Shown here in pieces: positions 13,088 through 27,000 of a DNA stretch of 64,000 nucleotides. The position numbers and the translations under genes were made by a program. The notes beneath the pieces are model-generated. The model was not told where the DNA came from and searched no databases. It saw only the letters and a list, made by a program, of their open reading frames with translations. How positions within the stretch are numbered: the stretch's first letter is position 1; each line of letters starts with the position of its first letter. The DNA is taken from assembly GCF_040802235.1 (NCBI RefSeq), contig NC_133159.1:75070501-75134500 (forward strand). Direction: 5' to 3'. Source of the stretch: Manis javanica. Its lineage: Eukaryota > Chordata > Mammalia > Pholidota > Manidae.

Positions 13088-13288
13088 TATGTAATGTTTG
13101 TCTTTGTCTCTTGTGCCTTTCTTTGTTTTAAAGTCTATTTTGTCTGATACAAGTACTTCAATACCTGCTTTTTTCTCCCTATTAGTTGCATGAAATATCT
13201 TTTTCCATCCCTTCGCTTTTAGTCTGTGTATGATCTTTGGTTTTGAAGTGAGTCTCTTGTAGGCCGCATATAGACAGGGCTTGTTTTT

Positions 13289-13870
13289 TTATTCATTCAG
13301 TGACTGATGAAGAGTCTGATGACAGTCTGATGGGTTTTCCTTTGTATGTGATCTTCTCTCTTTGGTTGCTTTTAATAGTCTGTCCTTATCCTTGATCTTT
13401 GCCATTTTAGCCATTTTAATTATTATATGTCCTGGTGTTATCCTTCTTGGGTCCCTTGTGTTAGGAGATCTGTGCACCTCCATGGCCTGAGACACTGTCT
13501 CCTTCTCCAGATTGGGGAATTTTCAGCAAATACTTCCTCAAAGACTTTTTATCCATTTTTCTTCCTCCTCCCCCTCCTCCCCCTCTCCCTCCCCCTTCCC
13601 CCCCTCTCCTCCTCCTTGAATATTGTTCCATTTGGATTGGTCACACAGTTCTCTCAGTATTCTTTCATTCCCAGAGATTCTTTTTGTCTCAGTGCCTCAG
13701 CTTCTTTGTATTCCTGTTTCCTAGTTTCTATTTCATTTATTGTCTCCTCCACCGTATCTAGTCACTTTTTAATACCCTCCATTGTGCTCTTCAATGATTG
13801 GATCTCCATCCTAAATTCATTCCTGCATTCTTGAATATTTTTCTGTACCTCCATGAGCATGTTCATGATT
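13289..13870 (-). pseudogene. L1 ORF1 remnant
   Basis: The segment 13495-13289 contains SPNTRDPRR and AKIKDKDRLLKA, matching the RNA-binding region of ORF1 in the neighbouring copies. The coiled-coil half is not open. The pyrimidine-rich run at 13,560-13,615 lies inside it. Confidence 0.7.
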
Positions 13871-15023
13871 TTTATTTTGAAATCTCTTACAGGAAGATTT
13901 ATTAATTCAGTTTCACTCAGTCCTTTGATGTTGAGATTTTGCTTTGAACCAGGTTCATCCGATGTTTCATATTTGTATGTGGCATCCTCTAGTGTCCAGA
14001 AGCTCTACTCTCTGGAGCTGCTCAGTCTGTGGAGTGATGTCAGGGGTCGCATGGGATTAGTGCTGGTCCCTGGGGACAGCTATAATGCCTGTCTCCATTG
14101 CCAGAACCAGTGGGCTGAACACACCTGTGTAAGCCTCTATGCTTTTTGTTTGTAGCTACTGTAGGCAGGGCTTCCTTCTGGCTGGCCTGATACAAGTGCA
14201 GGGTCTGCCGGTTTGTGAGCCAGGTGCAGGGTAGCCGTGAGGAAGACGCAGCAGGCTGTGTATCATGGTGGGGGGTCTTGGAGCTGCGTAGCCAGCCAGG
14301 GAGATGGAGCATCTGAAGATTGTTTAAGTTCCCAACCTGCTGGCAGAGTACACCCATACAATTTTGTCTACCTGTCCTTTCTCCTGAGCAGTAAGCTCTG
14401 TGCAATCCTTGTCCCTTTAGCAGACCTCTCACTGTTAGGAAGTCTCTCAGACTGCCCACCCAGCTCAGCCAGACATGAATTCCTATTTTCCACAGCAGCT
14501 GGAGTCTCCGTCTCTCTAGGTATTCCACCTGTCTTAGCTTTCCAACCCCACTAGTCACCAGAGCACCATGCAATGTAGGTTTGTGTTCCCAGAGCAGATC
14601 TCCAGGGCTAAGTGTTCAGCATTCCCAGGCCTCCACTCCCTCCCCACTCTGTCTTCCTCCTGCTGGTGAGCTGGGGTCGGGGAAGGGCTTGGGTCCCACT
14701 GGGCCACAGCTTTGGTATGTTACCCTATTCCGTGAGGTTTGCTCTTTTCTGCAGGTGTATGCAGTCTGGTGCAGCCTTCTTTCCTGTGTCTCTTTCAGGA
14801 TTAGTTGTATTAATTATATTTTTGTTTTATATGTGTTTCTTTTCTTCCCCATTTTAAAATGGTTTTTCTCAGTTTGTGTTCAACTGGGGTTTTGCAAATT
14901 CTTAACTGTATTCTGGAGGACTCATAATAATGGTAGTTTGGCTCAAATCACATGGTTGTACTCCATTTTGGCATAGGTGGGCTGCGACTTCCTATTCTAT
15001 TATCTTGCTGATATCACTTCAGA

Positions 15024-15059
<36 letters not shown>

Positions 15060-15062
15060 TTT
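15024..15062. repeat. (TA)n microsatellite followed by poly(T)
   Basis: An alternating AT run of about 27 bases followed by a T run of about 12, at the 5' edge of the antisense L1. Confidence 0.9.
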
Positions 15063-15270
15063 ACTACAAATTCAATTTCTTTAGGGTTTACAGGACAGTA
15101 CAGGTAATCTATTTCACCTTGTGTGAGTTTTGGTAGTTTATGCTTTTTGAGAAATTGGTCCATTTCATCTTGTTGTATAAATTAGACATGTAGAGTGGTA
15201 ATAATGTCTATTTTTAGTTTATCAAATATTTTAAAATTTCTTCAATCTTTATGTTGGTGTTTATTTTTCC
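15063..15270 (-). mobile_element. Ancient L1 ORF2 fragment
   Basis: Contains the antisense phrase ttggtccatttcatct, typical of an old mammalian L1 ORF2 region. Heavily diverged; boundaries approximate. Confidence 0.5.
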
Positions 15271-16480
15271 ATGAGTACATTTTCATTGCCTGATTCTTGA
15301 CCCTGGACATGTGGAGAACATGTCCTTTCCCGGTGGGAGCTCTGCTGTTTAATCAAGATATCAGAGTTCTGTGTGTTCCCTCCCTCTAGATCAGGGAAGC
15401 TTATCTTTCCTTTCACTAAATCCATGGAAGAAAAGTCACAGTCTGTCATTTAAACAATAGAAGATATATTTCTTTAGGTTAAGAATTTTAACACAGGAAC
15501 ATCATAATATCAGCAAATGTGAGCCCTAACATATGGTAAGTTCAGCATATAACTTTGAATTGCTCTTCTCTTGTCATTTTAGCACCTGATGACCATCTCA
15601 GAAATGACTTTCTACTCTATCAGAAAGTCAGGGAATGGGTAGGGGCTAGGGAATTTTTATATTTAATAAATTGATTTTAGTGCCTGTAATGGATTGAGGA
15701 ATGCTTTTCACTAGTGGTGAACATACCTTTTCTATCATGAAGTTTCTTCAACTAAGAAAAATTTATTTTATTTACTCCTTTGTTGCATTACAGCTTGGAA
15801 AAGAAAATATAAAGCATGTCTACTTAAACACTCCATCTAATATGCTGTGGGCTTTAGCTGATCTCCTATGAAGTTGCAGTTCAAGTGAAGAAATACTGCT
15901 TAGAAGCATGTGCTTAACTGTGGAAGGAGGCATTCTCTACCTGATGGGGTTGAAGGGGAGTCAATGGAATGAAAGGTCCCAACAATCCAAAAAATGGATT
16001 TATTCATGTGGATTTAATGGCATTACCTGCTTCCCTATTTTTATCTCATACAATAATTTGAAACACTGCATTATATTTTCAAGATCCTGACATGTACAGT
16101 CTAATCCACATATTCTTTAGAAATCTAAGCAGCACAAAGCACTTTGTGAATGTTAGAATGTTTAGAACTTTGACCAATGTTTTTATGGAGCAAGGATCTT
16201 CTGCAAACTCTGGTTTGTTCATAGGACCTATTTTTGAAGGTTAAGCTTTATGGGAACACAGCTATGCCCATCTGTTTATGTATTGTCTATGACTGCTTTC
16301 CTACTTCATGGCAGAGTTGAGCATTTGAGACAGAGATGATATGGCTCACGAAGCCATGAATACTTACTATCTGATCTTTTACAGCAAAGTTAGTGAACCA
16401 GTGCCATAAAGATTAAAGTCTTATTTTTGGGTGAAAATTTGAAAAAATCTCTCAGAAATAAAAAGTCTAATGAAGTATAT
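15271..16480. other. Unclassified sequence downstream of the GBP gene
   Basis: About 1.2 kb beyond the first canonical poly(A) signal of the GBP gene. No exon, RNA gene or repeat family was recognised. Short open frames at 15,261-15,449 and 15,908-16,090 lack any domain. Alternative poly(A) signals for the gene may lie here. Confidence 0.4.
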
Positions 16481-16486
16481 TTTATT
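16481..16486 (-). promoter_or_regulatory. Candidate poly(A) signal of the GBP gene
   Basis: This is the first AATAAA on the minus strand downstream of the stop codon at 17587-17589. It implies a 3' UTR of about 1.1 kb, a usual size for GBP1-type mRNAs. The cleavage site is not determined. Confidence 0.45.
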
Positions 16487-16570
16487 TCCAGCTTGAAATA
16501 ATTCTTAATCACTTCAAGAAACATCGACTGTTTGCTTAGGACCTTAGACAATTGGAATAAAGTCTGCATA

Positions 16571-16658
16571 TGCTGTAGTATATGTAGTACTAGTAATATC
16601 TACAGCATTATTTATGCTGCAGTTTATATAGTACTAGTAATGCCTAGAGCATCATTTT
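16571..16658. repeat. Imperfect tandem duplication, 2 x 44 bp
   Basis: Units 16571-16614 and 16615-16658 share the core TAGTACTAGTAAT and begin TGCTG(T/C)AGT. They differ at about 9-10 of 44 positions. The pair lies within the predicted 3' UTR of the GBP gene if the signal at 16481 is used. Confidence 0.75.
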
Positions 16659-17586
16659 TCTGGTCAAAAAATGTCAAAAGCAATCCATATTCTCTTTGGA
16701 AAAAATCATCAAGCTTTGAAGTATGACTGCTAAGTATTGGGAAGAGATAGCCTAAGCTTTAGGATTATAAACTAATAATGTTACCTTAGTTTTCTAACAT
16801 CTGTCATCATTTAAAGCCCATCTTTGTGAATTATACATTGTGACAAACACACAATGCATAATTGTCTTTATGTTACTATGTTCAGCCTAGTGTCAACAAC
16901 CAAAATCCCAGAGAGTCCCATTAAATTATAACATGGATTAACTGATCAAGAAAGGAAAATTTTCTTCTTTGGTGCATTTGTTAATGACCAACTCCTACTA
17001 ATGCTAATGGTTTCTTTCATCTTCCTACAGAAATTCAGGAGAAATAGAAAGTCTAGATCTCTGTATAAGGTAGTTTGCTTTAGTTTAGAATCTGACAGTG
17101 AGGATTGTCCATTCCCAGTGCTCAGAAATAACACCATTGCTTACAGACTGTGCAGTATCGCTGCAATGGAAAGCTGTTCATTCTCACCAAGAAGCCAGAT
17201 GCTTGTTCCTGACATTGGAACCCATTGTACAGTTAGCTGAACTGATGCCCAATTATATCCCAATACTTTTACCTAAGACTTTGCTCAGTATTCATTTGTC
17301 TACTATTGGCTATCTGGGAGGTTAAGCTTCTCCTGAGTGGTAAGGACCAGCTTGCAATTCCTCCTGTGTTGGTATAGAGATAAAATTTACTCTACTTATA
17401 CAACTCATAATATTAATAGGAAGACAAATATGATTTCAATGATAGTCTTCATGTCTTTGCAAAAATCTGGTGTTGTAAAAATGCAAGCTCTAATTGTTAT
17501 CAAGTGTAGTGTCATTTTTCCATTCAAAAACAGCTTGAGTTATGCCTTAGGTAATAATGACCATGAGAATTCCATTTTTTAGGTCT

Positions 17587-17703
17587 TTAGCTTAACAAAC
17601 ACATCCTCCTTGGTTTTGCCATGTTCCTTTGGATGTTCTGTATTTCGCTATGAAGGCGTCTGCTCTCATCTTGGAATCCTTCCTTTAGTAATCGGGCCTG
17701 TTC
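17587..17703 (-). CDS. GBP1: GBP exon 11: C-terminus with CaaX box
   Basis: 117 bp including TAA at 17589-17587. Acceptor TTTTTAG|GAACAG at 17703. Codes 38 residues beginning [11 protein letters not shown], with polybasic KPRR (583-586) and terminal CLLS. Too short to appear as an ORF. The last residue Ser predicts farnesyl rather than geranylgeranyl attachment. The 3' UTR continues to lower coordinates. Confidence 0.93.
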   Translation of the reverse strand, partial: EQARLLKEGFQDESRRLHSEIQNIQRNMAKPRRMCLLS

Positions 17704-18042
17704 CTAAAAAGGGACAGACAAAGGAGACTGAATAAAGGGTAGCATTAAGTAAATTTTGACCTTTAGTTTCCATACTCATTGATTTTTTTTTAGTATTTAA
17801 TTTCTTCTTGAAATTTTCTCTACTCTTAATTTTCATTACATTTTCTATTGGACATCCTAACTCTGCAGTTACTTTTCCTGTGTCTCCTTTACCTAAGAAA
17901 GATTTTCAGCTTGTACCCTCTGATATATTGATAACCTTAATTACTAGTTTTGAACTTATTTCCCATTAATTCTACACAACCTTTGTGGGCAATCTCAATC
18001 ACATATTTTGTTTCAAAATTTTTTCCATGCATTATAGACTCC

Positions 18043-18091
<49 letters not shown>

Positions 18092-21000
18092 CACAGAAGT
18101 AAAGAATTCTCAAAATCTGATGAACTGTCTGAGTCTTAGATCAGGATTTTGATCTTAGTCTCCATGACTTGGTGGCAGGGATAGCAAATACAGATAAAGA
18201 AATCAGAGCCCCAGACTCAATTTCTGCACATAACTCTCAACTCAACACAAACTGGGAACAGGGCATAGAAAATAGGAGTGGCAGACTGTCACATAGGTGT
18301 GAGACTAAGGCAAGTCCTTCTTTCTGCTCATACAGTTTCTCTAAGAGCTAAAGTAATACTACATGTGACAGTAAAAAAGATCATTGTGGATTCCACTAAG
18401 TGGTGAAGATAGTTCAGGTATCTTACCAAGTTGTGCAACTCCATACAAATTATTTAGTCTTTCTGAACCTTTGTTTTTTCTCCAAAGTAATAAGGACATA
18501 GACATTCTTGCTTTATATAGTATTAAGCAAGAAATACAGATGAAGACATTTTTCATAATGCATAGCAGATAACATCTACTATTGATCGAAGGACATACAG
18601 ATTAAGGACTAGATGTGGCCTAACAGCAAATGAAATCTTTTAATAACCATATGTAGGGAAGGGCCAGGTCAGGCAGGCAGAGAGACGTTGAAGAGCATAG
18701 GTGGCGAGATGCTCTTACTGCCACACTAAGACGTGATCAGGGAGAGCAGAGGGAGAACAGAAAAAGGAACTTCAAGGTGATGCAAGCAAATACCTGAAGT
18801 TTAAGAGCGAGGGTCCTCTCTTGCTCTTCCATCAGCTGGGCCCTATCCCTCTCCATCTTTTCAGTCAGTTGCTTCACATGTTCCTGGTAACTCTTTTCTT
18901 TCTCTTCCATCAGCTGCTGATTCTTTTTTTGCATTTCCTCCACCATTTTTGCTGCAGCTTGGGCCGACTCAGCTTTCACCCGTTCCACTGTCAGGAGGAA
19001 ATGCAAGAAGAAAAACGTGTGTGGGCGGCCGTGTTGTCTCCTGCCTTGTACGCTTCCCTGACTGCACATGCCCTGCTCAGAGAGTAAGAGGCATCTTTGT
19101 TTAAGGACCCCAGGTTTACCTCACCGAATTAGCTGGGCTTTAGGCTTGTGAGGCTATCTAGCCTCTTGGCTGGTTCCTCACCTTCAATCTCCTTTTCCTT
19201 TTCTGTGAGAGTCTGGTCTGTCTGTAGAATCGCATCAGTCACAGACTCCTTGGACTTCAAGTATGTCTGAAGAATCCCTTCAGCCTTAGGACCCAGAGAA
19301 CATGGAGTTAGTAATGGGAAATGGTGTAAGCATTTGTTCCTATTGACTCACTCTTTCCCTCTAGGAATTGCCCCCTCAGCCCTGTTGTGCCTGGTGGTCA
19401 AGATTCCCTGTCACAGGGGTACACACATGCTCCAGGCTGGCACCCCACTAAGCAGAATCCTCTATAAAACACCTGGAAAAAGAGATTCTCTGTTCAGCAA
19501 AGGGAGGGCTCTCATTTTTGAGCTGTTGGTGCTGTGGTTCCATATAGGCTGAACTTGTTGGAGAATGAAGCCATCATGGAGAAAGCAGATGACAGGAAAG
19601 GAGACAGAGGGAGAGTAGGAGGGAGGGAAGTGTGGTGCTGGGTGGAATCACAGAGTCAGATGATGACATTAGTTGAAAGCTTGGAGCCGTTATCCTCAGA
19701 GCCCGTTTGAAGCCTAAACTGATGCCATGCCAGTTTTGTTTAAGCAACCATCACTGGGTTTCTGTCCCTTGCCACATAAAGATCCAGCTGTATCAGTGGA
19801 TGACAATAACAACCTAGTGACTAATCTGTTAATCCGTCTAATAACTGAGCTGTTAAGTGAGTGCACCCTCTTGGATAAGCACGTAGGACATATCTGGCAC
19901 AACAGGCTCCCTATAAATATTTACTGAGTGCTATCATGTTGGTGTTTCAAGGGGGCATGTCAGCAGCTTCCCAGAATCAATGGGTAAATCTTGGTCACCT
20001 GTATCCCCTTCCTAGGTTTCTGGAAGTACTTCTGTTTCAGCTCTTCTGTCTTCTGAATAAAAAGACGGTACCCTCCTGGTTTAGAATAGGCCCCTTGCTT
20101 CACAGCTTCTTCTAGAGGACTGAAGATTTCCACAAGTAAAGTTGTGCAACGATCTGATGATGCTTCCACATTCTGTCTACAAAAGTCATCCCGCTTTTTT
20201 CCTAGCTGGTTCTGTAATATAAAAACAGGAGGTTACAAGAATAACAGAGAAAAGATGTTAGCTTGACCTGAGAATTTCTGGAAAGACTTCTAAAAAATTA
20301 GTTTATGACCCCTAGAAAAACTTATTAGATACTTCAGTGATCCTTTTCTCTTGATCCTGAAGTCCCTTTCTCTTTGGAGGTGAAGTTCAGAGCTGAGATC
20401 GCTTTTTATCATACGTTTAGAGATAAACTGCTTTTCAAATTGGACCAATGATTGCATGTGGAACAGATGTGGCTCAACATAAGCAAGCTCAGGATGATCT
20501 GCAGTTTTCTTTGCTTTTGGCTAGAATATCAATCAGTTTGCTAACAGTGGGCATGTGGTTTGATTAGAAGCTCTGATTGTTACTTAAATGCATTTAATTA
20601 AAATATAAGGAAGATTATTTGTTCGTGAAGGAAAGATATTTTAAAAATTTGAGCCCATCATAAAATTGGTTCTTTTTATTATGATAACAAATAGTGGTTG
20701 TCACCATTTTAGTCTAGTAAGAATTGCTTCCCTCAAAGTAAAACCCATTTCATTTCCCAGTAGTACTTTGCTTTCTAAGACCCTCATCCACCTAAACATG
20801 AGAAAAAAATTACCGCTAATTCCTTCTGAAATGAGTGGTCTACATCTTTGAAAGAACTCTTGATGAAGACGCTGATGGCCTCTGTCTCGCAGGCCCTGTG
20901 CAGGTCCAGAAGCTCCTGGAGGGTTTCTGTGGGCAGCTTCAACTTCTGGCCCATCTGCTGCTCATAGTGGGCAATGGCTTTTTGCATTGCAGCCCTGTTT

Positions 21001-24000
21001 TCGATCTGGGCCAAGGCCAGTACTGCATTCTCCATGCAGGGCAGATTCCCACTGCTGATGGCCTTGACATAGGTCAGCACCAGGCTCTCTAGACCTAGAA
21101 ATAGAGAACAGATGACGATGTTTGTTGTAGGGAGGGATGTGGAAATGTTCTATTCTGTGTAGTTCTGATCATGTCCATTATCACCCACTTGCCTCACAGC
21201 CTTAATGTCCTCAGTAGCACCTGGAACCTTGCTGGAAATGTAGACTCTCAGCTTCTGCCCCAGATCACCTGAATTATGCCCTTCTCTCTGGCAAGTGCCC
21301 AGGTGATATGTATGCCCATCAGAGGCTGAGAATCTCTGTTCCAAATAGCATAGGCCTGTGTTTACATCCACTTTATCCCTGTACGCCACAGGACAGGAAC
21401 CATGACTCTCATGTACGTCTGCATCATCAGCCCTGGTGCATGGTAAGCATGTGATCAACATCAGTGGAACAAATCAAAATGAAGCCTCCACTTTGCTTAT
21501 TCTAGCACAGCGTTGTCCAAGAGAAATTTCTGTGAGTGTTAGGCAGGAAAATAGATATGAGCTGGGTGGAAAGAGAATAAGGCCAGGAAAGCCCCCTGAA
21601 AAAAGATCCAGTGTTAATGAGTTAATCAATTAAAGCTCAAAAAGCCGGGGGTAACTTGGCCTGGAATGTTTGAATATTCCCTAGATAAAGGAGGGTACCT
21701 CAGCATAGCCCATGTCTTTATTGTGTTAATCATGCAGACCCAGCTTATTTTTTAACTTTACCTATATGCTGTTTTTTTCCTTCACCCCTAATGAAGTAAT
21801 TTGCAACCTGGGCAACTAATTTAGCAAACAGGCCCAGCTGTAAACAACACAGTAAAAGGCAGGAAGGATTCCACCTTAAAAATAAGATTGCATTTTAATA
21901 CCCAGGAAGTTAAGAAGTAAGATTCTTAACTTACTCTTTAGCAAACAGACAATAACTCAGCCCACCTTGGGGGCTGGGCAGGCAGTCTTAATTGATATGC
22001 TTCCAAACCAGGAAGCTGCTATCCTGGGAGGGGACCAGAGCAGTATATTACTTGTGCTAATTTTAAATCTTCAGGGACTACTTAACAAGTCTGCACCCCC
22101 AGCCCTTTGTCATTCCTGAAAAAAAATCTTTAAAAGGAGGAATCCGCAACCTCTGAGTGTACTCCTTTCTCTGAGTAGCCTGCACTTTCTAAGTACATAA
22201 CTTTTAACTTTTTCACAATCTTTCAGCTCACCTGCCTCTGAGGTCTCCTGTACTTTCTAAGTGTGTAGCCTTAAACTTTATCCAACCTTTCAGGGCAACT
22301 CTCCTCCCTGAGGTCACCTGCACACTTTCTAAGTAAATAACTTTAAATAAAACTTTTACTCTGCTTCACTACTGTGTCTCTGCCTTTCAATTCTTTCTTG
22401 CGGCAGGGACAGGAACTGAGGAAAATACACAACGCTCCCCCAACAGAAGGAGAGGTTCCATATGTGATGCCCAGTTGTGGATAGTGAAGATTCCTGTGGC
22501 CAGAATTCTCACCTGGACCTGGTTGGCTAGCTCACTACACACATGTGGGCAATGCATTGTTATTGACTCTATATAAAGAGCCCACATGGTGGCATGGCTG
22601 CAAGGCTGCAGGAGAGCAGAGCAGAGGCTGGAGCGGTGGCAGCACCAAGGGCAAAGACTGGGACAGCTGTGTGGGTAGAGAGGCCCAGAGGCAGAGACTG
22701 GCTTGCTGCATGCAGACTCACTCTGAGTGAACGGGATTTTAGTGACTGACCTGCCACCTGGAAATAAAGTTGTGTATAGGCCTTTCACCCCAAGAACATT
22801 TTACTGTCATTTCTTTGGTCACACTGAATCTGTACTGAACTTGCCTCGGGCTGAAACCCATTGGCAAGTATGGTAGCCACTAGCTGCTGAAGGTATGAGT
22901 TCTTGAAATATGGCTATGTGATTGGAATTTTTACTTTTCATTAACTTATTATTAATTCACAGGTAAATTGAGATAGCACTTGTCTAAAGACTATCATCTG
23001 GACAGTGCGGGAGCAGTAACTGGGTAATTTTTTAAAAATAGAGCTTTTTTTCTTTTGGCCTTTCCTATCTTATCCAAAAATTTGACCAGTATCATTTATT
23101 TAAAATGTTGGTTTCATCTAGAATTTAACATGACAACAACAGATTTACATTTTTCGAAGCTAAAACTAAATGGATGTTATTTGACCCTCCTTTAATCTTA
23201 ACAATGAGTGAGAAAGATTGGGAAAGGAACTCACGAGGTCCATTGACCTTGATGCCTCCAGAAAGGGTTTTAGTCTTGGAATTGCTAAAGATGTAGGAAC
23301 AGAAGACTGCAGCTTGTTGCACAAACTCAGAATCTAGCTCATCATCATGCAGGGTCTCTAGCTGGTTTAGCTTCTTCCGTTGAGTGGGCCGATCAAAGAT
23401 GAAGCATTTCTTTTTTGGAAAGAACTTTCGGATACAGAGTCGGGGCAGATTAAAATTTTTGTCCTTTGGACTGGTACCTGGAGGAAGATTAAAAACATTT
23501 GCCAATATAGAGACTTCCAAACTTTTCTATAAAGGGCCAAAGAGTAATATTGTAAGCTTTGCAAGCCAGGTGGTCTCTTTTCCAAGTATTCAGTTCTGTT
23601 ACTGTAGCATTTAAGCAGTCATAGACAATCTATTCTATAAGTGAATGGGCATGGTAATATTCCAATGAACCCTAATTTTAAACAAACAGCTGACAGGCTG
23701 GTCATAGTTTGCCAACCCTTGGACTAGTGTTCATGCTTCAATCTAGTCAAATAAATTGCCCATCCTATTCTATACCCTTTAACTAATTACAGCATCATAA
23801 GCCCTAAGCAGGAAGATAAAATCAATCCGGTCATAGCCCAGGGAAAGGTGAAAGAAAAAAAAACTTATTCTTAGAGCAAGGGAGACTATAATTTAAAATG
23901 AAATCTGTTAATTCAGATATCAAACAGGCATTAATTCTCAGTAATGGCCACCTGAGGAGAAGTAGAAAACCATATAAGAAAACTGTAAGTAAAAAACTAA

Positions 24001-27000
24001 AAAATGATAGTTTCAACTGTTTCATCATTCCCATTACCAATTGTAAGTCCCCTTTACCTTGCTTAAGCTTGAGTGAATTCTCTAGGTACTCGTCCGCTGT
24101 GATGGTTGTTCCATCTGCTTCCAAATCTAAGGTGAAATCCCTCAGTGTCCACACAAAGTCTGGAAAGAAGCTTACAAAGTCAGCTGAATCTTCAGTCCCG
24201 TTTGCAGCAGGTGAGGACTTTGCCCTGATTCGATCTGTCAGCTCTGTCACATAGCTGAGCAGCCAAACTAAGGAAAACTGGCATATAAGAACAGTGTCCC
24301 TCATCCCACATTAGTCCACGTATTCACAACTTTTCCTTCCCCTTTGTTCTTAACTCAACTGTCAGTTCTTCCATGGGTACAGAACATCTTGCCGTGCCCC
24401 TGAATTATTTTTAATGTTTTCTTTTTGTGTATATGTGCTGGATTTTCCAGGATGCACAGTCTTGCAGCTAGTTATTAAACAGAAGTCTGCCCTCTGACTT
24501 TGATGCTGTTTTGAACCCCAAAGAGGATACTGCAGCTGGTCCATCGCCTGCTGGTTGATGGTCCCCATGCTGTTGTATACAAAGGTGCTGCTCAGGAGTA
24601 TGGCTAGAGCAAATATCCAGGAGTCATTCTGATTGTCACCCTGGAAATCAGAACACATTTGGGCCAAGATTATGTTTCATTCTCACAGCACTTTCCAGAT
24701 CAGCAGTAGTGAAAGAATGTTCATTTCATTAGAGTTTTTTTTAGACTACTGACCTATAAGAGAAAGCCAGATCCAAACAAAAATACTTGTTAGTAGAATC
24801 GGATTTTGAATTGTCTTCTGGTTAGTATTTTTGTTTTACACTGATTTTTCACTATGCCCTTTTTGACCATGGGTAGATAATCCAAAAACAAATAGTCAAG
24901 GCTGATAGGCAATCTAAGACCATAAATATAATTTTAATTTTACATTTTCTTTGTTTTTATAGCAAAATTGACTTACATAGAGTAATAATACTTGTAGCTA
25001 TTTTATTGAGCAAATATGCACTTAACACTTTCTATTACTTATCACATTAAATATTCAAAGCAACACTATGAGGCAAATCGGTTTTATAGGTCAGAAAGCT
25101 GACATGAAAAGAGGTCAAATAATTTGCTAAGGCCACTGAGTTAGTGACAAAGTTGACCTTTTAACACAAGGCTATGTATTTAAGAACCTAGATCCCTAAG
25201 TACAGTTCTCTGCAGAACAAAACTTATGACATTGATTTTATTTTTATTCCCTTATGCATCTAGGTTAACTGGCTTAATTTATAACCTGTTATTAGTAATT
25301 AGAATGCTGGCCACTATGTTTTTTAGGATTCTGTCTTAAGGATATTTTTCTGGCCCTGTCACTGTGTTTGGTTTCATGGCAAATCAATAGAAATGAAGAA
25401 AACATTATGGTTCAGTGCAAACTCTTATTTAAAGAAAAATTAAATAGTGTAGAGAATATTCAGAGATTGGGGGCTCATTCCCAAGCTGAATCCTCAGTCC
25501 TCACCTTCTCCACATCTCCCAAGCCCTCGGTGTCAAGCAGAACTAGGGTGTGGCTTGGCTTCTTGGGATGAGGCACACACCACATCCAGATTCCTTTGGT
25601 GTGAGACTGCACTGTGGAGCCCAGAGAGAAGCCTGCAAGGGGAGTGGAGACAAGAGAAGGTAGCATTTTAATAGCAGATGGATCTACAAATTGAGATAAA
25701 AGTTAACATAATCAAGGTCGAGAGAAAGCTGAAACTACAACCAGTATTAATCTTATTTACAATCAGAGGAATAGGAACATTAGAATATCCAACACATGAA
25801 AAAATTAAACACATTTTCATGACAAAAACAATAAACTGGTGGTAGAAGGAAACTAACTCAATATAATAAACATAATAAACTTAACATGATAAAGGCCATA
25901 TTTGAAAGGGCACAATTATTATCATTCTGTGGTAAGAGACAGAAAGCTTTCCTTCTATAGTAATTAACAAAAAAGGATCAAAGAGCTATATGGAACAGCA
26001 AAAACTATAAAACTCTTAGAAAAAAACAGGGAGAAAGTTTCATGATATTGGATTTGGCAATGATTTCTCAGATATGAAACCAAAAGCATAAACAACAAAA
26101 GAGAAAAATAGGTAAGTTGGACTTCATCAAAATTAAAACTTTTATGCAACAGACACTGCCAACAGAATTGAATAAGTAACTTATAGAATAGGAGAAAATA
26201 TATACTAGTCACAAATCTGACAAGGAATTGACATCCAGAATATATAAAGAAGTCCTACAATGCAACACACAAAAAAATGACCCAATTAAAAAATGAGCAA
26301 AAGCTTGAATAGACTTTTCTTTGATCAAAGAAAATATACAAATGGCCAATAAACACATGAAAAGATGCTCAACATTACTAGTCATTTGGGAAATACAAAT
26401 AAAAACCACCATGAGATACTACTTCACACCCATTAGGATGGCTGCTATCAAAAAACCAGAAAATTACATGTATTGGTGAAGATGTGGAGAAATTAGGGCC
26501 CTCTGCATTTCTGATAGGAAAGTTAAATGGGGCAGTTATTGTAGAAAATGATCTGGTGACTTCTTTAACATGTTCTTGGCAACATTCTTTATGAATTACA
26601 TATTCGTAATAGCCAAAAGATGGAAGTGACCAAGCATCCATCCACAAATGAACAGATAAACAAACTGGTTTGCACATATGCATATACAATTATTCACCTT
26701 TAGAAGGGAACAGAATTTTGACACATGCCGCAATGAAGAAGCTTGCAGACATTATACTAACTGAAACAAGCCAATCACAAAAGGGCAAACAGTATGTTTC
26801 ATCTATAGGAGATCCGTAGAGAAGTTAAATTCGTAGAGACAGAATGTAGAATGGTGGTTGCAAAGGGCTGGGGGGTTATTGTTTAATGAGTCCAAAGTTT
26901 CTGTTGGGGAAGATGAAAAATTTACCTAGATGGATGGTGGTAATGGTTGTACAACAATATGAATTTACCTAATGCCACAGAGCTGAACACTTAAAAATTG

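Larger units (their letters stand above)
9321..14990 (-). mobile_element. LINE-1, near full length, inactivated
   Basis: Minus-strand order: 5' UTR (about 14,990-13,870), ORF1 remnants (13,870-13,289), ORF2 remnants (13,087-9,615) and 3' UTR ending at about 9,325. Frames of 60-256 residues survive between breaks. The 3' UTR is the same type as at 88-6310. Around 13,560-13,615 ORF1 holds a long pure pyrimidine run (C/T-rich on the plus strand), an expansion not seen in the other copies. The 5' boundary is uncertain by a few hundred bases. Confidence 0.85.

Noticed and set aside
18821..19087. Plus-strand frame rich in Leu, Phe and His
   Set aside because: Antisense shadow of the charged helix in GBP exon 10.
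22387..22788. 133-residue minus-strand frame in intron 6
   Set aside because: Runs across an LTR-like block in antisense; no retroviral or host domain.
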